A stretch of 64,000 nt of DNA from Raineyella antarctica (GCF_900092135.1 NZ_FMYF01000002.1:1-64000), one strand, 5' to 3'; counted from the first letter of the stretch, positions 1 to 8,693 are shown. The notes: a model not told the origin generated them from the letters alone. Numbers and translations: made by a program.

Positions 1-714
1 CGCCGCAAGCCTTTCTCGGTGGTGCTATTCGACGAGATCGAGAAGGCCCACCCGGACATCTTCAACTCGCTGCTCCAGATCCTGGACGAGGGCCGGTTGA
101 CCGATGCGCAGGGTCGGGTCGTGGACTTCAAGAACACGATCATCGTGATGACCACGAACCTCGGTTCGCGCGATATCAACAAGTCCGTCAGCCTCGGTTT
201 CTCCGCAGGCAATGACGACGAGACCTCGTACGACAAGATGAAGGCGAAGGTTTCGGAGGAACTCAAGCAGCACTTCCGTCCGGAGTTCCTGAACCGTATC
301 GACGAGATCATCGTCTTCCACCAGCTGAACCTCGAGAACATCAAGTCGATCGTGGACCTGATGGTGGCCCAGGTGGAGGAGCGCCTGCGCGACAAGCACA
401 TGGGCATCGAGCTGACGCCGGCGGCCAAGGACCTGATCGCCAAGCGCGGCTTCGACCCCGTGCTCGGCGCCCGTCCGCTGCGCCGTGCGCTGCAGCGCGA
501 CGTCGAGGACCCGATGGCCGAGAAGATCCTGTTCGGCGACCTGCAGCCGGGCGAGGTCGTACTCGTCGACGTGGCGGCCCCGGGCTCGGAGGATCCGTTC
601 ACCTTCCGCGGCGTCCCGCAGTCCGAGGTGCCGGACACCCCTCCGGTCGCCCTGGAGGGTGAGGGCCCGCACGTGGAGGACGTCACCGACACTGGTGACG
701 CCACCGCCAGCTGA
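1..714 (+). CDS. clpC: ClpC-type ATP-dependent Clp protease ATPase subunit, 3' part
   Basis: This is the last 237 residues of a Hsp100/Clp ATPase that unfolds substrates for the ClpP peptidase in the cytoplasm; the gene begins before the window. Visible are the Walker B segment VVLFDEIEKAH, the sensor-1 stretch MTTNLGSRDI, the FRPEFLNRID motif and the sensor-2 segment GFDPVLGARPLRR of the second AAA+ domain. The spacing and the FKNT.I.MTTNLG wording fit ClpC rather than ClpB or ClpX. The acidic, low-complexity tail after residue 190 resembles the variable C-termini of actinobacterial ClpC. A strong hairpin follows the stop codon. Identity as ClpC is firm; the N-terminal and first ATPase domains cannot be checked here. 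Confidence 0.95.
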   Translation, partial: RRKPFSVVLFDEIEKAHPDIFNSLLQILDEGRLTDAQGRVVDFKNTIIVMTTNLGSRDINKSVSLGFSAGNDDETSYDKMKAKVSEELKQHFRPEFLNRIDEIIVFHQLNLENIKSIVDLMVAQVEERLRDKHMGIELTPAAKDLIAKRGFDPVLGARPLRRALQRDVEDPMAEKILFGDLQPGEVVLVDVAAPGSEDPFTFRGVPQSEVPDTPPVALEGEGPHVEDVTDTGDATAS

Positions 715-730
715 GCCCAGCTGATCGACC

Positions 731-763
731 AGGACCCCCGGCACGATACGTGCCGGGGGTCCT
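731..763 (+). terminator. Perfect 15-bp hairpin after clpC
   Basis: AGGACCCCCGGCACG (731-745) pairs perfectly with 749-763 around the 3-base loop ATA. It starts 17 bases after the clpC stop codon. There is no T-run after the stem, which is usual for GC-rich actinobacterial terminators. Confidence 0.8.
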
Positions 764-808
764 GTCGCTCCGCGTCGGATCGGATCGGGGACACCGCTCC
801 CCGTCGCC

Positions 809-814
809 TAGGCT
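809..814 (+). promoter_or_regulatory. -10 element TAGGCT for a leaderless transcript
   Basis: TAGGCT ends 6 bases before the ATG at 821, so transcription should start at or next to the start codon. No ribosome binding site lies in between. Confidence 0.7.
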
Positions 815-820
815 GGCGAC

Positions 821-1492
821 ATGTTCGCCCTCACCTCCGATCGTCGTCTCGATCCGCGCCCGACCGCCGTGTTGCTCGACCTGGACGGGACGTTGCTCGA
901 CTCCGCCGCGACGATCACCCGGGCACTGGCCCGGGCAGCTGCGGACTACGGCTACACGTACGACCCGGAGGACCTGCGGCGCTTCGTCGGTCCGCCGATC
1001 CGGGCGACCCTGGCCGAGCTCGCGCCGGAGATCGACGTCGACGAGGCGGTGGCGCACTACCGGGAGGTCTACGCCGCCACGATGTTCGAGGCGCCGCTGT
1101 TCGACCAGACCCGGCCGGTGCTCGACGCCCTCGCCGCGGCCGGGACGCCGCTGGCGGTGGCGACCTCCAAGCGCCGGACGCACGCCCGGGAGCTACTCGC
1201 CCACCACGGCCTGGAGGAACGGTTCGTGGCGATCTGCGGCGCGGGGGAGGGTGACGCCAACGCGGACAAGGCCGCCGTGGTCGCCGATGCGCTGCGCCAG
1301 CTGGCCGGGGCCGGGGCCGACACCAGGGATTCGATCATGGTCGGGGACAAGATCCACGACATCGTGGGGGCGGCCGTGCACGGCCTGCCGACGATCATCG
1401 TCGGCTGGGGGTACGGCGGCGCCCAGGAGCGGGCGCAGGCCCTGGCCGTGGCGACCGATGCGGCCGACCTGGTCCGGCTGCTGGGTCTCTGA
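821..1492 (+). CDS. HAD-superfamily hydrolase, phosphoglycolate-phosphatase-like
   Basis: A 223-residue cytoplasmic HAD phosphatase. Motif I is LLDLDGTLLDS (about residues 18-28), with the nucleophile Asp and the general acid/base Asp; motif II is ATSKR; the motif III Lys lies in the DANADKAAV region; motif IV is VGDKIHDI. The helical cap between motifs I and II has the size of Gph/PGM-like (subfamily IA) enzymes. The substrate cannot be read from sequence; phosphoglycolate or another small phosphate ester is the family expectation. The start at 821 is chosen because a -10 box sits 6 bases upstream, predicting a leaderless mRNA. It converges with mutY. Confidence 0.85.
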   Translation: MFALTSDRRLDPRPTAVLLDLDGTLLDSAATITRALARAAADYGYTYDPEDLRRFVGPPIRATLAELAPEIDVDEAVAHYREVYAATMFEAPLFDQTRPVLDALAAAGTPLAVATSKRRTHARELLAHHGLEERFVAICGAGEGDANADKAAVVADALRQLAGAGADTRDSIMVGDKIHDIVGAAVHGLPTIIVGWGYGGAQERAQALAVATDAADLVRLLGL

Positions 1493-1509
1493 CCGGGCCG
1501 TGACGTGGG

Positions 1510-2439
1510 TCAGTCCCCTGGCAGGGCCCAGTGCTCCGCACCGATCGCGGTGACCAGGCCGTCCGCGGCCAGTGAGGTGAGGGCCCGCTCGAACTGGTCC
1601 GCACCACCCGCGCGGTGTTCGGGCCAGGCGGTCCGCAGTTCGGTGGTCGCGACCGGGCCGGCGGCGTCCCGCAGGACCGCGAGCACGGCACCCCTGCACT
1701 GCCGGTCGGTCCCCTCGTAGGACTGGGTCCGGGGTCGGTACGTCTCCTCCGGGCGGCCGGCCAGGTTCCAGGTGCACAGGTCGACCAGCGGGCAGGCCTC
1801 GCAACGCGGGTTGCGGGCGGTGCACACCAGCGCCCCCAGCTCCATCGAGGCTGCCGCCCAGCGGGCCGCCCGCCCGGCGGCCCGGGGGAGGTGGGCCTCG
1901 GCCCGGGCGCGTTCGGAGGCGCGTACGTGGGCCGGCGGCTGGCCCTCCCCGGCGGCCACCCGGGACAGCACCCGGCGGACGTTGGTGTCGAGCACCACGG
2001 CCCGCCGCCCGTGCGCGAAGGAGGCCACCGCGGCGGCGGTGTAGTCGCCGACCCCGGGCAGGGCCCGAAGCTCCTCGAGGTCGGCGGGGACCTGCCCGCC
2101 ATGGTCGTCGACGATCGCCTGCGCGGCCCGGTGCAGCCGCAGGGCCCGGCGCGGGTAGCCCAGCCGGCCCCACATCCGGACCGCCTCACCGGCCGGTGAG
2201 GCGGCCAGGGCGGCCGGGGTCGGCCAGCGGTCCAGCCAGGCCTGCCACGGCCCCAGCACCCTCGTCACCGGGGTCTGCTGCAGCATGAACTCGCTCACCA
2301 TCACGCCCCAGGGCGAGCAGTCGGGACGGCGCCAGGGCAGGTCGCGCGCCTGCCCGGCGTACCAGTCGAGCGTGCGGGCGACCACGACCGCCGGGTCGGG
2401 GGCGGTCCCGATGGTCGGGGGGTGGAGGTGTTCGGGCAC
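1510..2439 (-). CDS. mutY: A/G-specific adenine DNA glycosylase MutY
   Basis: Base-excision repair enzyme that removes adenine mispaired with 8-oxoguanine. The 309-residue protein has the HhH-GPD fold: the segment SEFMLQQTPV with the catalytic Glu (about residue 50), the hairpin LPGVGDYTA, and the catalytic Asp in LDTNVRR. The [4Fe-4S] ligands follow as C-x6-C-x2-C-x5-C in the stretch beginning VCTARNPRC. The C-terminal region is shorter than in E. coli MutY (350 residues), as is common in actinobacteria. The start codon is GTG at 2439, chosen because a TAGGCT -10 box lies 6 bases upstream. As I recall, mutY lies near disA and radA in mycobacteria too. Confidence 0.93.
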   Translation of the reverse strand: MPEHLHPPTIGTAPDPAVVVARTLDWYAGQARDLPWRRPDCSPWGVMVSEFMLQQTPVTRVLGPWQAWLDRWPTPAALAASPAGEAVRMWGRLGYPRRALRLHRAAQAIVDDHGGQVPADLEELRALPGVGDYTAAAVASFAHGRRAVVLDTNVRRVLSRVAAGEGQPPAHVRASERARAEAHLPRAAGRAARWAAASMELGALVCTARNPRCEACPLVDLCTWNLAGRPEETYRPRTQSYEGTDRQCRGAVLAVLRDAAGPVATTELRTAWPEHRAGGADQFERALTSLAADGLVTAIGAEHWALPGD

Positions 2440-2445
2440 CCCGCC

Positions 2446-2451
2446 AGCCTA
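2446..2451 (-). promoter_or_regulatory. -10 element TAGGCT of mutY (leaderless)
   Basis: On the minus strand TAGGCT is followed by six bases and then the GTG start of mutY. It faces the similar element of the divergent gene at 2504. Confidence 0.7.
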
Positions 2452-2491
2452 GGCGAGGGCGCGCCTCCGGTCGGGGGACGACCGCCTTCCG

Positions 2492-2497
2492 TAGGCT
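2492..2497 (+). promoter_or_regulatory. -10 element TAGGCT of the DUF4232-like gene (leaderless)
   Basis: TAGGCT, six bases, then ATG at 2504. No Shine-Dalgarno sequence lies between. Confidence 0.7.
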
Positions 2498-2503
2498 GGG
2501 GCC

Positions 2504-3238
2504 ATGAGCGGATTGTTGCGCCCGATCGGTCCCGAGGACCCACAGGTCTACTGGATGCGGCGGGCCGCGATCGCCGTCGTGGTCGTGCTGGTCGCCCTGA
2601 TCATCATCGCGGCGACCCGCCCGGGCCGGAGCGGCCCGACCGCCGTGCCGAGCCCGACCCCGAGCACCCTGCTGCTGGGCGACCCCACCGCCTCAGCCGC
2701 CCCCGCTGCCACCCCGACCCCCGGTGCCACGGCCACGCCCGGAGCCACGCCCACCCCGGGCGGCACCCCCACCCCGGGGTCCACCCCGACACCAGGCGCG
2801 ACGGCCGCCGCAGCTGTGACCCCGCAGCCCTCGCCGACGCCCTCCGCCCCGACCGCCTGCCAGGCCACCGATCTTCGGGTCGCCGTCGCGGGTGGCGCCG
2901 GCGCGCTCGTCGGCAAGGCCAGCACGTTCACGGTGACGCTCACCAACGGTGCGTCGACCGCATGCACGATGGGGTGGGAGCCGGCGACCGCGGAGCTGCG
3001 GATCCAGTCCGGCACCGACCGGATCTGGTCCACCAAGGACTGCCCGGCATGGTTCACCAAGGTGGCGCCCACGGTGGTCCAGCCGGGCCAGGCGCTGTCC
3101 GCGAAGGTCGACTGGCAGGGCCGGCGCTCCTACCCCGGCTGCAAGCTCGCATCCTCGGACATCCGGCCGGGTACGTACGTCGCGACCGCCGAGGTCCAGG
3201 GGGCCGCAGCCGCCAAGAAGGCGTTCGCGGTCCGCTGA
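2504..3238 (+). CDS. Membrane-anchored extracytoplasmic protein with Thr-Pro linker (DUF4232-like)
   Basis: A 244-residue protein with an N-terminal transmembrane anchor (about residues 18-41, a run of Val/Leu/Ile/Ala after MRR). A long Pro/Thr/Ala/Gly linker follows (about 45-118) with repeated TPTPG-type units, which is typical of wall-spanning spacers. The C-terminal globular part (about 120-244) has four cysteines, in TACQATD, STACTMG, TKDCPAW and YPGCKLA, that could form two disulfides outside the cell. The beta-rich pattern resembles the actinobacterial DUF4232 family, but I cannot confirm that by search. Function unknown. It is divergent from mutY and convergent with disA. Confidence 0.75.
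   Translation: MSGLLRPIGPEDPQVYWMRRAAIAVVVVLVALIIIAATRPGRSGPTAVPSPTPSTLLLGDPTASAAPAATPTPGATATPGATPTPGGTPTPGSTPTPGATAAAAVTPQPSPTPSAPTACQATDLRVAVAGGAGALVGKASTFTVTLTNGASTACTMGWEPATAELRIQSGTDRIWSTKDCPAWFTKVAPTVVQPGQALSAKVDWQGRRSYPGCKLASSDIRPGTYVATAEVQGAAAAKKAFAVR
2698..2835 (+). repeat. Degenerate 15-18 bp repeats encoding TPTPG-type units
   Basis: The region consists of repeated ACCCC-rich units coding for TPTPGAT, TPTPGGT and TPTPGST. It forms the extended linker of the surrounding gene. It is coding and not a CRISPR array. Confidence 0.7.
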
Positions 3239-3277
3239 CCCGCCGGGTGCCCGTCCCTCGATCCGGACCGGGACGGC

Positions 3278-4378
3278 TCAGGCGAGTTCGTCGAACTCGG
3301 CCTCGGCCATCCAGGCGAGGGCGTCGCGGATGGCCCGGGCGCGCCGGAGCCCGACGCCGTCGACGGCCTGCAGGTCGCCCAGCGAGGCGGAGAAGATCTC
3401 CTGCAGCGAGCCGAAGTGCTCCAGCAGGCGGGCGGCCACCGCCTTGGGCAGCGAGCTGATCCGGAACAACTGGCGGAAGCCGCGCGGGTACAGCTGGTTC
3501 TCCAGGTCGGAGGTGCCGAAGCCGACCGCGCGTTCGATCATGGTCAGGTCGACCAGTTCGGCGGTGCTCAGCGAGCCCAGGGCCTCCAGGTTGAACGTGA
3601 TCCCGGCGGCCTCGTCGCGGTAGTCCTCGATCAGCATCTCGGTCAGGTTCTCCAGCCCGGACTCCAGCTCGCGGACCTGCAGGTTGATCAACCGCCCCTC
3701 GGTGCCGAGCTCGATCACGTAGTCGCGCAACTCGACGTCGATCCGGTGCACCATCTCCAGCCGCTGCAGGACCACCCCTACGTCCCGCACGGTCACCTGG
3801 TCACGGATCTCCAGGGCCGACAGCTGGTTGGTGACCTCGTTCAGTCGGGTCGTGTAGCGCTCCAGCGTCCGCAGGGCCTGGTCGGCCCGGCCGAGGATCG
3901 CCCCGGGCTCGGGGATCATCATCCGCTCCCCGTCGATGAACAGGCTGATCATCTGCATCGAGGCGGACACCGACACCGTCGGGACGCCGGTCTGGCGACT
4001 CACCCGGTCGGCGGTGCGGTGCCGGGTACCGGTCTCGACGGTGTCGTACGTGGGGTCGGGCATCAGCTGCACGCCGGCCGCGACGATCCGCGTCAGGTCG
4101 CTGCTGAGGACTATCGCCCCGTCCATCTTCGCCAGCTCGCGCAGGTTCTGCGGGGTCAGCGGGGTGTCGAGGTGGAACCCTCCGGTCATCACGCCCTCGA
4201 CCTCGCGGGTGCACCCCAGCACCACCAGGGCGCCCGTACGGCCCTTGACGATGCGGTCGAGGCCGTGGCGCAGCGGCGTTCCGGGGGCAGTAAGTGCCCG
4301 GAACCGGCGGGTCCGGCTGTTGTCCTCGGAGGTCACCTGTCTGTCTCGATCCTGGAGAGCTCGGGGATGTGTGTGCAC
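3278..4378 (-). CDS. disA: DNA integrity scanning protein DisA, diadenylate cyclase
   Basis: It makes cyclic di-AMP from two ATP and scans DNA for branched recombination intermediates. The N-terminal DAC domain shows both catalytic motifs: DGAIVL (DGA, about residue 86) and GTRHRTADR (RHR). The middle is the helical linker domain and the C-terminus carries helix-hairpin-helix motifs (about 325-365, including LQAVDGVGLRRARAI). The 366-residue length matches the family. The start at 4378 is a GTG; a shorter start is possible. It lies 12 bases downstream of radA, so the two probably form one transcript. RadA is known to restrain DisA activity in other bacteria. Confidence 0.95.
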   Translation of the reverse strand: MHTHPRALQDRDRQVTSEDNSRTRRFRALTAPGTPLRHGLDRIVKGRTGALVVLGCTREVEGVMTGGFHLDTPLTPQNLRELAKMDGAIVLSSDLTRIVAAGVQLMPDPTYDTVETGTRHRTADRVSRQTGVPTVSVSASMQMISLFIDGERMMIPEPGAILGRADQALRTLERYTTRLNEVTNQLSALEIRDQVTVRDVGVVLQRLEMVHRIDVELRDYVIELGTEGRLINLQVRELESGLENLTEMLIEDYRDEAAGITFNLEALGSLSTAELVDLTMIERAVGFGTSDLENQLYPRGFRQLFRISSLPKAVAARLLEHFGSLQEIFSASLGDLQAVDGVGLRRARAIRDALAWMAEAEFDELA

Positions 4379-4390
4379 AGTCTACCGGGG

Positions 4391-5797
4391 TCAGGCCCGC
4401 CCGTTCCCGCCCATCAGGCCGAAGAGGCCGAGCGCATCACCGACCGACTCCACCGCCAGCACCCGTACGGTTCCGGGCATCCGGTCAAGGTCGCCCTCGG
4501 AGGAGGCCGGCACCAGGATGGTGCGGAAGCCGAGCCGGACCGCCTCGCTCACCCGCCGCGCGACGCCCGGTACCCGGCGCAGCTCCCCGGCCAGCCCGAT
4601 CTCGCCCAGCGCCATCAGGGCGGGGGGCAGGCCGATGTCGCGGGTGCCGGAGGCGATCGCCAGCGCGATCGCGAGGTCCGCCGCCGGGTCGAAGACCCGC
4701 GCCCCGCCGACGGTGGAGACGTACACGTCCTTGTTGCCCAGCGGCTGCCGGGCCCGGCGCTCCAGCACCGCCGTGAGCATCGCCACCCGGGAGCCGTCGA
4801 CGCCCTGGTTGGTCCGTCGGGGCACCTGGAGGGGCGAGTTGGCGACCAGGGACTGGATCTCGGCGAGCAGGGGTCGGCGGCCCTCGACCGTCACGGTGAT
4901 GCAGGTGCCCGGCACGGGCTGCCCGGCGCCGCCGGTGGAGATGAACAGGCCGGAGGGGTCGGCCACCTCCACGATCCCGTTCTCGCGCATCTCGAAGCAG
5001 CCGACCTCGTCGGCCGGGCCGAAGCGGTTCTTGGTCGCCCGGACCATCCGGAAGCCGGAGTGCCGGTCGCCCTCGAAGCTGAGCACCACGTCCACCAGGT
5101 GCTCCAGCGACCGGGGTCCGGCGATCGAGCCGTCCTTGGTCACGTGCCCGACGATGACCACCGCCATGTGCCGCTGCTTGGCGGCCCGGACCAGGGTGGA
5201 GGTGACCTCGCGGACCTGGGTCACCCCGCCCGCGGTGCCGTCGGCGGTGTCAGCCTGCATGGTCTGCACCGAGTCGACGACGAGCAGGGTCGGGGAGACC
5301 TGCTCGACGTGCCCGAGCACGGTGCCGAGGTCGGTCTCGGCGGCCAGGTAGAGCTCGTCGGACAGGTCGGCGGTGCGCTCGGCCCGCATCCGCACCTGCG
5401 CAGCCGACTCCTCGCCGGTGACATAGAGGGTGCGACGGCCGCGCCGGGCCCAGGCGGCGGCGACCTCCAGCAGCAGCGTCGACTTGCCGACGCCCGGTTC
5501 GCCGGCGAGCAGCACGACCGCGCCCGGCACGATCCCGCCGCCGAGGACGCGGTCGAGCTCGCCGACCCCGGTGACCGTACGATGCGCCGCCTCGCCCCTG
5601 ACCTGGGAGATCGGGACGGCATGCTGGGACGGGGCGACCGCCGTGGTGGTGCGGTGCAGGGAGTTGGTCCGGGTCCCTTGCTCGACGACGCTGCCCCACT
5701 GCTGGCATTCACCGCAGCGGCCGACCCACTTGGCCGTGGTCCAGCCGCACTCGGAACAGACGTACGCGTCGCGTGAGGGGGTCTTGGTGCGGGCCAT
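4391..5797 (-). CDS. radA: DNA repair protein RadA (Sms)
   Basis: A branch-migration helicase/ATPase acting in homologous recombination. In order: an N-terminal four-cysteine zinc finger (two CxxC pairs within the first 35 residues), a RecA-like ATPase with Walker A GEPGVGKSTLL, the RadA-specific motif KNRFGP, and a C-terminal Lon-protease-like domain that lacks a protease active site. The 468-residue length is typical. The start is fixed by TAGGCT six bases upstream of the ATG, predicting a leaderless mRNA that continues into disA. Confidence 0.96.
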   Translation of the reverse strand: MARTKTPSRDAYVCSECGWTTAKWVGRCGECQQWGSVVEQGTRTNSLHRTTTAVAPSQHAVPISQVRGEAAHRTVTGVGELDRVLGGGIVPGAVVLLAGEPGVGKSTLLLEVAAAWARRGRRTLYVTGEESAAQVRMRAERTADLSDELYLAAETDLGTVLGHVEQVSPTLLVVDSVQTMQADTADGTAGGVTQVREVTSTLVRAAKQRHMAVVIVGHVTKDGSIAGPRSLEHLVDVVLSFEGDRHSGFRMVRATKNRFGPADEVGCFEMRENGIVEVADPSGLFISTGGAGQPVPGTCITVTVEGRRPLLAEIQSLVANSPLQVPRRTNQGVDGSRVAMLTAVLERRARQPLGNKDVYVSTVGGARVFDPAADLAIALAIASGTRDIGLPPALMALGEIGLAGELRRVPGVARRVSEAVRLGFRTILVPASSEGDLDRMPGTVRVLAVESVGDALGLFGLMGGNGRA

Positions 5798-5803
5798 GCC
5801 AGC

Positions 5804-5809
5804 AGCCTA
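5804..5809 (-). promoter_or_regulatory. -10 element TAGGCT of radA-disA (leaderless)
   Basis: The minus strand reads TAGGCT, GCTGGC, then the ATG of radA. This probably drives both radA and disA. Confidence 0.7.
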
Positions 5810-5859
5810 GGTGAGCCCCCTGACACTTCCTGCCGCGAGCGGTTCCTGCCGGGAGCGCC

Positions 5860-6930
5860 TCAGGCCAGCAAGCCGCGGGCGACCGCCAGGATCCGGTCGT
5901 TGGCGTCCGGCTCGGCGATCGAGACCCGCAGGCCCTCACCGGTGAACGCGCGGGTCATCAGCCCGGCGTGCCGGAACGCGTCGAACCACTCCTCGGTGCG
6001 GCCGGCGGCCGGGAACCAGACGAAGTTGCCCTGGGTGGCGGGGATGGCGTGGCCCATGGCGCGCAGCTCGGCGGCGATCCGGTCGCGCTCGTGGACGGTC
6101 ACCCGGACCCGGCCGATCAGTTCCGGCTCGGCGGCCAGCGAGGCCATCACGGCGACCTGGGCCGGGCTGGAGATCGCGAACGGCATCGTCACGGACCGGA
6201 CGGCCTGCGCCAGCACGGGATCCGCCGCGGCCATCCAGCCCACCCGCAACCCGGCCAGCCCGTACGCCTTGGAGAAGGTGCGCAGGGTGACGACGCCCGG
6301 GTGCACCCCGAACAGCTCCAGCCCGCGGGTGGCGTCCGGATCGGTGACGTACTCGACGTACGCCTCGTCGACGATCACGACGATGTCCTCGCGGACGCGG
6401 CCGAGGAACTCGACGATGTCGTCGTGCGGGATCGCCGGGCCGGTGGGGTTGTTCGGCGTGCAGAGCATCACGACGCGGGTGCGCGGGGTGATCGCCGCCA
6501 GCATCGCCTCGAGGTCATGCTCGCCGGTGGCGGTGAGCGGCACCTGGACGCTGCGGGCGCCCAGCACCTGCACGACCAGCGGATAGGCCTCGAAGCTGCG
6601 CCAGGCATAGACGACCTCGTCGCCCGGGCCGCAGGTCGCCTCGATCAGGTGGGCCAGCACCTCGACCGACCCGGTGCCGAAGGCGACCCGCTCCTCGGCC
6701 AGGCCGTGGCGGGTCGCCACGGCGGCGGTGATCTCGGAGTTGCCGGCATCGGGATAGCGGTTCATCTCGGCCAGCGAGGCGGTGACCGCCTCCAGCACGC
6801 CGGGCAGCGGACCGTACGGGTTCTCGTTGCTGGAGAGCTTCCAGGCCCGGCCGTCCGGTCCCGGCTGCGCCGACTTGCCCGCACGGTAGACGGGCATCTC
6901 GGCGATGTGGGGACGCAGGGTCAGGGCCAT
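5860..6930 (-). CDS. pat: Class II histidinol-phosphate / aromatic amino acid aminotransferase
   Basis: A fold-type I PLP aminotransferase of 356 residues. Visible are the substrate-end segment LSSNENPYGPLP, the CTPNNPTG motif, DEAYVEY and the PLP-binding Lys in LRTFSKAYGLAGLR. As I recall it, the sequence follows mycobacterial Pat (aromatic aminotransferase, Rv3772) closely. Pat and HisC are hard to separate by eye; the isolated position away from his genes favours Pat or a second HisC. A purine-rich ribosome site (GAGGAGAAG) precedes the ATG at 6930. It lies 62 bases downstream of the radA start, on the same strand but presumably with its own promoter. Confidence 0.85.
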   Translation of the reverse strand: MALTLRPHIAEMPVYRAGKSAQPGPDGRAWKLSSNENPYGPLPGVLEAVTASLAEMNRYPDAGNSEITAAVATRHGLAEERVAFGTGSVEVLAHLIEATCGPGDEVVYAWRSFEAYPLVVQVLGARSVQVPLTATGEHDLEAMLAAITPRTRVVMLCTPNNPTGPAIPHDDIVEFLGRVREDIVVIVDEAYVEYVTDPDATRGLELFGVHPGVVTLRTFSKAYGLAGLRVGWMAAADPVLAQAVRSVTMPFAISSPAQVAVMASLAAEPELIGRVRVTVHERDRIAAELRAMGHAIPATQGNFVWFPAAGRTEEWFDAFRHAGLMTRAFTGEGLRVSIAEPDANDRILAVARGLLA

Positions 6931-7059
6931 CTGTTCTTCTCCTCGGGACTACGGGTGAGGCCCGAATCTACGCCAGACCGGGCCCCGGCCCGCAGGTGTG
7001 TTACACGCTGCGGGACGGGGCCCGGTGGAGGTGAGGGGATGTGGCTGGCCCTGGGCCGG

Positions 7060-7704
7060 TCAGATGGTGACCGAGCCGTGGGGGGTCTGGAAGGTTGCGG
7101 ACATGATCCCGGGCTGGCCGTGGCGGCTGCTCCACACCAGGGCGACCCCGTCGAGCAGCGTCGCCGGGTCCCCGCCCAGCCAGTCGGTGATCCGGACCGG
7201 GTCCCCGGACAGCTCGATCGAGCGCAGCGACACGTCGTGCGCCTCGGCACTGAGCGCGGCCGGGAGCAGCTCGCGCTCGCTGACCCAGGAGATGAAGAAC
7301 GGCAGCTGCGGGTCGGCAAACAGGCCCTTGACACCCAGCTGGCGCCACTCGAGCTGGCGGCCGTCGGGGAAGCGACGGGTGCCCACGACGGCCTCGCGGC
7401 CGAGCTTGCGCTCGAAGGGTCCCAGGTCGTCGGTGGAGACCGCCCACGACATCCAGCCACCACCGGCCTCCGAGCGGGCCCGGACGACCTGTCCGAACGG
7501 CGCCTTGTCGGCTGCCGGGTGGTCCAGCACCTCGACGATCTCGATGTAGCGGTCCTCGGCGAGGGGGATCAGGCGGTTCCGGGTACCGAAGCGCGGGTGG
7601 AATCCGCCGTCGCGGGAGTCCACCCCGAGCGCGTCGCTGAGGAACTGGGCGGAGGCCAGGAGTCCCTCGGGGCCCGCAGCGTACGAGAGGTGGTCAACAT
7701 GCAT
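7060..7704 (-). CDS. VOC-superfamily (glyoxalase-like) protein
   Basis: A 214-residue protein beginning MHVDHLSYAA, the typical first beta strand of a vicinal-oxygen-chelate module, with the metal-ligand His in HLSY and a later EIVEV strand. The length and single long module resemble the Glyoxalase_3 type (PF13468). The activity cannot be told from sequence; family members act as dioxygenases, isomerases or binding proteins. The reading frame is open back to 7734. I chose the ATG at 7704 because it starts the conserved strand and CACAAT, a -10-like hexamer, lies 7 bases before it. Confidence 0.75.
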   Translation of the reverse strand: MHVDHLSYAAGPEGLLASAQFLSDALGVDSRDGGFHPRFGTRNRLIPLAEDRYIEIVEVLDHPAADKAPFGQVVRARSEAGGGWMSWAVSTDDLGPFERKLGREAVVGTRRFPDGRQLEWRQLGVKGLFADPQLPFFISWVSERELLPAALSAEAHDVSLRSIELSGDPVRITDWLGGDPATLLDGVALVWSSRHGQPGIMSATFQTPHGSVTI

Positions 7705-7761
7705 GGCAACCATTGTGCTCTTGCCTGTTAGCACCCCTGCACGGGGGTCCGGAAATGGTTG

Positions 7762-8655
7762 TCAAGACTTGTGTGATAGACGCCCTTGTGCATGCAGGGT
7801 CGCGGGGTGCGTCGCCAGTGGCAGCCGGGCGGCCTCGAGCGCGTCGCAGTGCGCGGCCAGCACGGCGTACGCCGCCGGCCCCATCAGGGCACCCAGCTCT
7901 GTGGCGAGCGAGCGGTGCACCGGTTCGGCGCCGACGTGCGCGGCCGCGGTGGAGGTGCAGTACCAGTTCAGGTCGTGGCCCCCCGAGCCCCAGCCGGAGC
8001 GGACGTACTCGCCGATCGTCACCTCGGTGTAGGTCGTGCCATCGCCGCGTTCCACCTCCCGGAACAGCCGCCGGATCGGCAGCTGCCAGCAGACGTCGGG
8101 CTTGGTCAGGGTGACCGGCACGCCCTCCCTCGCGGCCAGGTGGTGCAGCGCACAGCCGTCCCCACCGGCGAAGCCCGGCCGGTTGAGGAAGATGCAGGCA
8201 CCATCGAGGCGGCGGGTCGCCCGTTCGGTCACCGGGTCACCCTCCTCGTCCTCCTCGACCACGTCGAGCGCCCAGTCGTCGGCGGCCCGCCACGGGGTGC
8301 CGTCCTCGTCCGTACCGGACGCCGCGGCGTTCTGCCACAGCCCGTCGTCCAGCCGGGCGACCCAGCCGGCCACCCGCTGCTCGTCCTCGGCGTCGCTGAA
8401 GTGCGCGCCCAGGGTGCAGCACCCGTCGTACGGACGGCCCTGGTAGATGCCCGGGCAGCCGGCGCCGAACAGGCAGGTCCACCGCGAGGTCAGCCAGGTC
8501 AGGTCGCAGCGGAAGACCTGGGCGTCGTCGGCGGGGTCGGCGAACTCGACCCAGGTCCGCGGGAACCCGTCGGCGACCTCGCCGTCGGCGAGGCGCGGAC
8601 CGGCCGGGCCGGCCTGCTCGGGGACCCGGGACGTGACGGATTCGGCAGCGGACAT
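7762..8655 (-). CDS. Conserved actinobacterial protein, Rv0495c-like
   Basis: A 297-residue soluble protein of unknown function. It has a conserved cysteine-rich stretch (about residues 60-85: a Cys in WTCLFGAGC followed by [11 protein letters not shown]) and more Cys/His further on ([32 protein letters not shown]), which suggests metal or Fe-S binding. That is an inference; no enzyme signature is visible. From memory the sequence and its divergent position next to ppx match M. tuberculosis Rv0495c/Rv0496. TAGGCT seven bases upstream fixes the start as leaderless. Confidence 0.8.
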   Translation of the reverse strand: MSAAESVTSRVPEQAGPAGPRLADGEVADGFPRTWVEFADPADDAQVFRCDLTWLTSRWTCLFGAGCPGIYQGRPYDGCCTLGAHFSDAEDEQRVAGWVARLDDGLWQNAAASGTDEDGTPWRAADDWALDVVEEDEEGDPVTERATRRLDGACIFLNRPGFAGGDGCALHHLAAREGVPVTLTKPDVCWQLPIRRLFREVERGDGTTYTEVTIGEYVRSGWGSGGHDLNWYCTSTAAAHVGAEPVHRSLATELGALMGPAAYAVLAAHCDALEAARLPLATHPATLHAQGRLSHKS

Positions 8656-8662
8656 GGCCCCC

Positions 8663-8668
8663 AGCCTA
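8663..8668 (-). promoter_or_regulatory. -10 element TAGGCT of the Rv0495c-like gene
   Basis: On the minus strand TAGGCT precedes the ATG at 8655 by seven bases. The whole intergenic region to ppx is only 38 bases, so the two promoters overlap. Confidence 0.7.
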
Positions 8669-8681
8669 GGTCGGGGCGCAC

Positions 8682-8687
8682 TACCGT
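8682..8687 (+). promoter_or_regulatory. -10 element TACCGT of ppx (leaderless)
   Basis: TACCGT, six bases, ATG at 8694. Its -35 region must overlap the divergent promoter. Confidence 0.65.
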
Positions 8688-8693
8688 TGGTCC

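Noticed and set aside
3416-5776. 786-residue open frame opposite disA and radA
   Set aside because: Both minus-strand genes are certain from motifs; the plus frame shows only the reverse-complement codon pattern.
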